Source: Melastoma dodecandrum
Taxonomy: Eukaryota > Streptophyta > Magnoliopsida > Myrtales > Melastomataceae
Length of the DNA: 64,000 bases
Assembly (NCBI GenBank): GCA_029817715.1
Contig: JARUPY010000088.1
Coordinates: 1,922,001-1,986,000 of the forward strand
Direction of reading: 5' to 3'
Positions 58,496 through 64,000 of the stretch are shown here, one piece after another. Position 1 is the first letter of the stretch, and every line of letters begins with the position of its first letter. Under the pieces are notes generated by a model, which ran no database searches, was not told the DNA's origin, and was given only the letters and a program-made list of their open reading frames with translations. A program made the position numbers and the translations under genes.

Positions 58496-61400
58496 ATGCC
58501 CTCCGACCATGACGAAGATGCCAACCACTCGGCCTCCGCTGCCGACGCCGCCTGGAACGAGGCCCTCCGCCGCATGCTTCCCGCCGGCGCTCCCATCCCC
58601 GACGAGGATCGACTCGACTACTCCATCGCCGTCGTCTACGAAGGCCCTCCCCTCCCCCCCTCTTCCCTCCCCCGCGTCGAACCCGTCCGAATCCCCGTCG
58701 TCCCCCCTATTGACCCTTTCCGTCTCAACCTTCACCATCGACACGTGGGCCGTGGCTGTCGCAATGGAGTGGTGACCTCCGTCGGCAAGAACAACGCCAG
58801 CTACAATCGCTCCCCCTTGCAGAGTCCACGCAGCTCCAACGAGGAGTTGGAGGAGCTTGGTGACAGCTTGTTCAGTGTCGACGTGGCCGCCCTTGATTTG
58901 AAGCGGGGAGCTGCTGAGGGTCAGAGTGAGGGGTTCGGTGATGAGGATGTCGCGAACGATGTCCACGGCAAGGGAAATGGGAATGCCGTAGATGAGCCAC
59001 CCAGACGCAATCCTGTCGTCACATTCACCGTGCCCCGTGATTCCAAGGATGGCTACAAGGAGAATGATTATGAAGCTTATGATGCAGCGAGGGACGAGGA
59101 GGATTTGTCGTCAAACTCGAGTGAGGTTGCGGCCAACGAGTCCCCGGCTCCTGCAGTGTCCGGCCAAAGGGGCACAAGGAGTAGGAAGCTGCTTAGGAGG
59201 AGAGGCACGTGCAGTAGGTGTGGTAAGGGGAATCGGCTGAAAGACCGGGAGGTGTGCTTGGTCTGTGATGCCAGGTACTGTAGCAATTGCTTGTTGAAGG
59301 TGATGGGGTCAATGCCTGAAGGGAGAAAGTGTGTTAGGTGTATAGGGAAGCCGATTGACGAGTCGAATCGTTCGCAATTGGGGAAGTGTTCGAGATTTTT
59401 GGCGAAGGTGTGTAGTCCTTTGGAGATTAAGCAGATAATGAGGGCAGAGAAGGAATGTGCCGCTAATCAGTTGCGTCCGGAGCAGTTGGTGGTTAACGGG
59501 AGGCAATTAAGACCAGAAGAGTTGGCCGAGATATTAGGGTGTCCTATCCCACCCCAGAAGTTGCAGCCGGGAAAGTACTGGTATGACAAGGATTCCGGTT
59601 TATGGGGGAAGGTGAGAAAATTTAAAATAGATATCTTTATAGGTTTGAACAAGTTTCTGATAAATTTCTGGATTGGATTGAATCCTTTAATATTCATCGA
59701 AAACTTTTTTCTCGTTGTTTTTCTTGCGTGAGTTTGTTGATGGATGGTCTGATTAAACGGATGGATGTCAGATATTTTAAGGTCCATTGTACATTAGTTT
59801 TGCTTTATTTTGTTAAGCAGGAAGGAGACAAGCCTGACTGTATAATTAGCTCAAAGATGAATGTTGGTGGTAAGCTCCGGGTTAATGCTAGCAATGGGAG
59901 TACAAAGGTATACATAAATGGGCGGGAAATCACAAAGGTTGAGCTAAGGGTTTTGAAGGTGAGTCATAATTGCAGACTTGTGCCGTATCTAACTAAGGTT
60001 CAAAGATTTATTTTCAGATTGATTAAGAGTGCTTTTCTATCTTTTATTTCTATTGACTGGAGCAGATACGATACTTATACATTTGCTGATATCTCTGGGA
60101 TGTTATCTCCTCTATCTTCGGATCATCTAGACATCTTTCTGAAAGTTTTAATCGTTTACTCAAATTAAGTGAGTGGAATTTCTTAAGGGTGATTCTTTTT
60201 GAAGCCTATCCAAGTAGAGTTGAATCTAATCAGGTTTGAAAACAATAGCATAGAAATCAATGCTTATAGTCATTTAGGATGAAGGCCTGTTCTGGATGAC
60301 TATACCTGGTTCTGGTCCTTATTTCTGTTTCGATTGTGAATGTAGCAGTGAGCATTATGTCAATGCAACTCTAATGTTTGGACTTCAGGGAAAAAGGAAA
60401 TTTCTCAGTTTCTTCATAAATATCCTATCCCTATGATATTGGAGCTCGTCCTCAGCTTAGATCTTTTTCAGTTAAATTAATCTGTAATGATTATACTTTC
60501 TGTTATATTTGTTGCATTATTAGAAAGAACATGATTTGAAGAGCCTTAACTCTGGGGGTATGGGTCCTGTTATATCTGCTCTGCACACAGAAACCTTTTA
60601 TTTATCGAATTGAACCAACTGTTTTTTGGTAACTTGTTATAGAAACTAATCGATTATAATAACTAATTGTGCTCCAGCTGGCTAATGTTCAATGCCCTCA
60701 TGATACACACTTTTGGGTGTATGATGATGGTTCCTATGAGGAAGAAGGTCAGAATAACATCAAAGGAAACATATGGGGAAAGGTTCTGTCTAATGCACAC
60801 TGATTCTTTGTTTGAACTTCTGAGTTATTTAAAGTGAAATTTGATAAAGTAAAATTGCTCTTTCTTGTTAGGCAGGCATCTACTCGTTTCATTTGTTCTT
60901 TGTTGTCCTTACCTGTCCCTCCTGGAAATCCTCATGGGACAAAAGAACATACAAATACCATTTTAGGTAGATCAGTACCAGAGTATTTGGACCAGGGGAG
61001 AGTACAGAAGCTCCTCCTGTTTGGTCTAGAAGGATGTGGAACCAGCACAATCTTCAAGCAGGTATTGTCTCTTTTCTTCCTGCCTCTTTAATTAACTGGA
61101 AATTATATATGCCCCCTTCCATCCTTATGTCCATGATTCTTTTGTCATGCTACCTTAGGTTGTCTCTTCTTTATAGAAGTAATTGCTTTTCAGAAGTATA
61201 CGTCCTAATGAACTTCTAATTGGAGAAGTTATAATTATCGACGATTGCTGAATCCAGAGATTGTTGCTAATTGTTTTTTGGAAGTATACATGCTAAAGAA
61301 AGGAGAATTACAAAATACACATTAAAGAACGCGACATAGTTTGTCCTGCTATAGTCAAGTTATCCTTTTATCGCTCATCTTTCTTCCAAACATCTTTACA

Positions 61401-63283
61401 ATGTACTCGGACTATTTTTCTTATAACAAAGGAAAATTTTGGCAAAGACGTTTACTTTCTGTGAAAGTTATGTTTGACCACTTTCTTCGTCCTTCAAGGG
61501 AAGCAGGATGTTTTTCTCAATTTTTATATCATTATAGATGTAAAATGTACATCAGCCAGTTAATGATACTACTCAATGGTGACAGGCAAAGTTTCTGTAC
61601 GGGAATGAATTTACTGCTGAAGAGATACAAAATATCAAGCTTATGAGACAGAGTAATATGTACCGGTATCTTAGCATGTTATTGGAAGGTCGGGAGCGGT
61701 TCGAGGAGGAATTGTTGTCAGAGGCATCTCATCTTGATGTCAAAACTGAGCAGGCTGCAATGGGTAAAGTTACAATATTTGTCGTTCTTTATTGTGATTA
61801 GTGCTAATATGTTTAATTTGGCTGCATAAATGATAATCTGTTTGCCTTATTAAAGGTGAAAACGGATTTGCTGGGGGCAGCAATTGTATCTATTCAATCA
61901 ACCCAAAACTAAAGCATTTTGCTGACTGGTTGCTGGAGATCATGGCGACTGGAGACTTGGATGCATTCTTTCCTGCAGCAACCCGGGAATATGCCCCCAT
62001 AGTTGATGAGGTCTGGAAGGATCCAGCCATCCAGGAAACATACAGGAGAAGGGAGGAGCTGAACGGTCTTCCAGATATTACAAAGTATTTTTTAGACCGG
62101 GTAAGGCTTATGGATGCATATTAAATTGGATATTGGATCTTGACTCTCATGGGATGCACTTTCAGTGATAGGTGCTTTGTTTTCGCAGTTCCATTGATTT
62201 TTTCCACCCGAGGACAATTATTAGTTCTGTACCGAAACTTGATCACTATTAAATAATTCATCTCTGTATAGTGCTTCTGCCTAGTCTAATCAGTCATACT
62301 ACTTTTGGAGGACAAGGCAACTTCTCTAAAATGGAGTATTTCTTCTTCATGTTCACAATGTTAAAAATTCCTTAGAACAGCTAAGAATAACAGGTAAATG
62401 TGACCTGTGTGTATCCCCCTCTGCAGGCCATTGACATATCAAGCAACGAGTATGAACCTTCTGAAAAGGATATCTTATTTGCCGAAGGTGTCACTCCTAG
62501 CAACGGACTTTCCTTCATTGAGTTTTCATTCGACGAGAGAAACCCTACGTCAGAGTTGTACAGCAATAACTTTGAGTGTGCCCCACCCACGATGAGGTAC
62601 TCCGTTTGTCCCGATCACATATCATGGTTTGGTAGACTGTTCTGATGTTACAGTCTCGCAAAGTTTCATAATGACTTGTTTGTTCTTCATGCAGGTACCA
62701 GCTGATACGGACAAACACCAAAGGCCTTCAGGATGGCTGCAAATGGCTAGACATGTTCGAAGACGTCAGGGCAATAATCTTTTGCATCGCGCTGAGCGAC
62801 TACGATCGGACGTATTCCAACGGTGCAGGTCCCGCACGTAACAAGATGTTAGCAAGTCGTGACTTGTTCGAGAACCTAGCTCGCAACCCTTCCTTCCGGG
62901 ACACGCCTTTCATACTCATCCTAAACAAGTACGACGCCTTTGAAGAGAAAATAGGCCGAGTCCCGGTGTCTGCTTGCGAATGGTTCACCGAGTTCTCTCC
63001 CGTGAAGCACCACACCAACAACCAGGCCCTCGCCCTCCAGGCCTACTACTTCGTGGCAGTTAAGTTCAAGGAGCTGTACCTCTCCATTAGCAACAGGAAG
63101 CTGTTTGTGTGTCGGACCAGTGCTCGGGAACGGGCATCGGTGGACGATGCCTTCAGGTACGTGAGGGAGGTGCTCAGGTGGGACGATGAGAAGGAAGGCC
63201 ACATGGACGGACTGGCGGGAGTGGATTCGTACTACAGCACAGAAATGAGCTCTTCTCCATTGTATCAGGAAGGAGTAAGATGA
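58496..63283 (+). CDS. XLG3: Extra-large GTP-binding protein, XLG3-like
   Basis: Eight exons, 58496-59611, 59821-59958, 60678-60782, 60876-61061, 61586-61763, 61856-62100, 62427-62596 and 62695-63283, give 908 residues. XLGs are plant G-alpha variants that pair with G-beta-gamma in immunity, root growth and hormone response at the plasma membrane and nucleus. The N-terminus ([20 protein letters not shown]) fits the XLG3 group. A Cys-rich zinc-binding-like block ([25 protein letters not shown]; about residues 239-282) precedes the G-alpha domain. The P-loop is GLEGCGTST, with Thr where classical G-alpha has Lys; the DVGGQ switch is replaced ([13 protein letters not shown]); the NKYD guanine motif is intact (about residue 789). 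Such changes are known in XLGs. An in-frame ATG at 58454 adds 14 residues; 58496 fits the family start better. Confidence 0.93.
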
Positions 63284-64000
63284 TATCGTAGCAGCAGTAG
63301 TCATTTCATTCCGACATGTTTAGGCTCTTTCTTTCTTATTCTAGGCAAAAGAAATGTTGCCCATTCCTTTTGCATTGATTCTTGAATTCGATTCAATTTT
63401 CCTATCCTTCCTAGTCATTCATTCATCTTAGTTTGGGTTTGAACAAATGAGAAAAGGACGACAACCTTTGAAGATTTGGGCTGTTCTTCTGGAAGAAAAA
63501 CCATTGTCTCGGTCAGTCGCCGGTTCAACCGAGACAGACGGTCTTCTTCGACATGAATAAAAATGGATATAGATTAAAACAACAACCTACGTACACTTTT
63601 GGACTGAGGGGTTTGGACTGAGGGTTTGGGAGGGGGAGAGAGAGTTGAATTTCATATTGATCTAGCTAGGCGGATGCCCAATGTGGACTTTGCATCGCGC
63701 TGTTTCAGCAGAAAAAGGAAGAAGGAGACCTTTTTTCCCATGAAGTAAAAACAAAAACCAAACTCCACGAAGACACGGATTCCTGATTTTAATTAAATAG
63801 CGCCAGGCATGAACTTACTTGCTTTTTCCATAATATTTCACACGCACAGTTGTTTGACACCAGACAACCCCTCCCCAATAAAATAATTTAAGGTTGACTC
63901 GTCAAAATCAAAATCCCATGATTCAGGCAGGGGCTAACGGAAATCCAATTTCACAACTTGTAAAAGAAAGGTAGAAATCAAAGCTCGTTGTGATGCATGG
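63284..64000. other. XLG3 3' flank
   Basis: Likely XLG3 3' UTR, then spacer. A short direct repeat TTTGGACTGAGGG.TT occurs at 63597-63628. No exon recognised before the window ends. Confidence 0.4.

Noticed and set aside
58424..58966. 180-codon reverse frame opposite XLG3 exon 1
   Set aside because: Antisense of a confirmed coding exon; composition is Gly/Val-rich with no domain.
63597..63628. TTTGGACTGAGGG words resembling the miR159/miR319 family
   Set aside because: The match to the mature microRNA stops after about ten bases and there is no complementary arm for a precursor hairpin nearby.

Overview
The window is nuclear DNA of a flowering plant. Genes are split by GT-AG introns of about 70 to 750 bp, plant-only families are present (CASP-like, IDD, BPC, ZF-HD, extra-large G protein, UV-B-induced DUF760), and retrotransposon debris and long AT-rich spacers lie between the genes. 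Several coding exons (IDD, ZF-HD, FAM32A, CASP-like) are strongly GC-rich at third positions, which weakly favours a monocot; I cannot name the species.

Layout. 0-2 kb: anonymous repeat DNA with a fold-back element made of short palindromes. 2.0-5.9 kb: a plant YaaW/UPF0174-like gene with in-frame stops near its start. 6.2-9.1 kb: reverse-strand wreckage of a Ty3/gypsy element joined in frame to a LINE-type RNase H with a poly-A end, then a stray copy of part of the neighbouring aldo-keto reductase gene. 10.1-16.4 kb: an aldo-keto reductase and the ribosome-biogenesis gene RRS1 sharing a 265-bp divergent promoter, then a tandem pair of CASP-like membrane protein genes. 16.4-21.3 kb: a long spacer with very long G and C runs and GA/CT tracts leading into an INDETERMINATE DOMAIN zinc-finger gene of the SGR5/IDD14-16 type (21.3-23.6 kb). 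27.2-31.5 kb: a class I BASIC PENTACYSTEINE GAGA-binding factor and a ZF-HD homeobox gene. 31.7-33.1 kb: two gene fragments in one orientation, a calmodulin pseudogene and the C-terminal part of a dihydroxyacetone kinase. 34.6-45.5 kb: FAM32A-like, NatD (NAA40), a decayed PIG-L pseudogene, annexin D5-like, and the ER-type adenine nucleotide carrier ER-ANT1. 47.9-51.1 kb: a nearly identical 1.2-kb direct duplication whose copies are separated by a single LTR ending inside its primer-binding site. 54.2-55.7 kb: a plastid DUF760 gene. 56.2-56.8 kb: a long inverted repeat. 58.5-63.3 kb: an extra-large G protein (XLG3-like).

There is no operon logic here; the genes are independent housekeeping, transcription-factor and signalling genes. 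The main linkage is the AKR/RRS1 divergent promoter. A GAGA-binding factor gene also lies about 6 kb from an IDD gene with a GA/CT-rich leader. I found no gene-encoded system that looks wholly new. The most unusual structures are the LTR plus partial primer-binding-site insertion with a 1.2-kb target duplication, the gypsy-LINE chimera, and the paired gene fragments at 31.7-33.1 kb. Exon coordinates come from reading splice sites by eye; for all intact genes the summed exon lengths are multiples of three.
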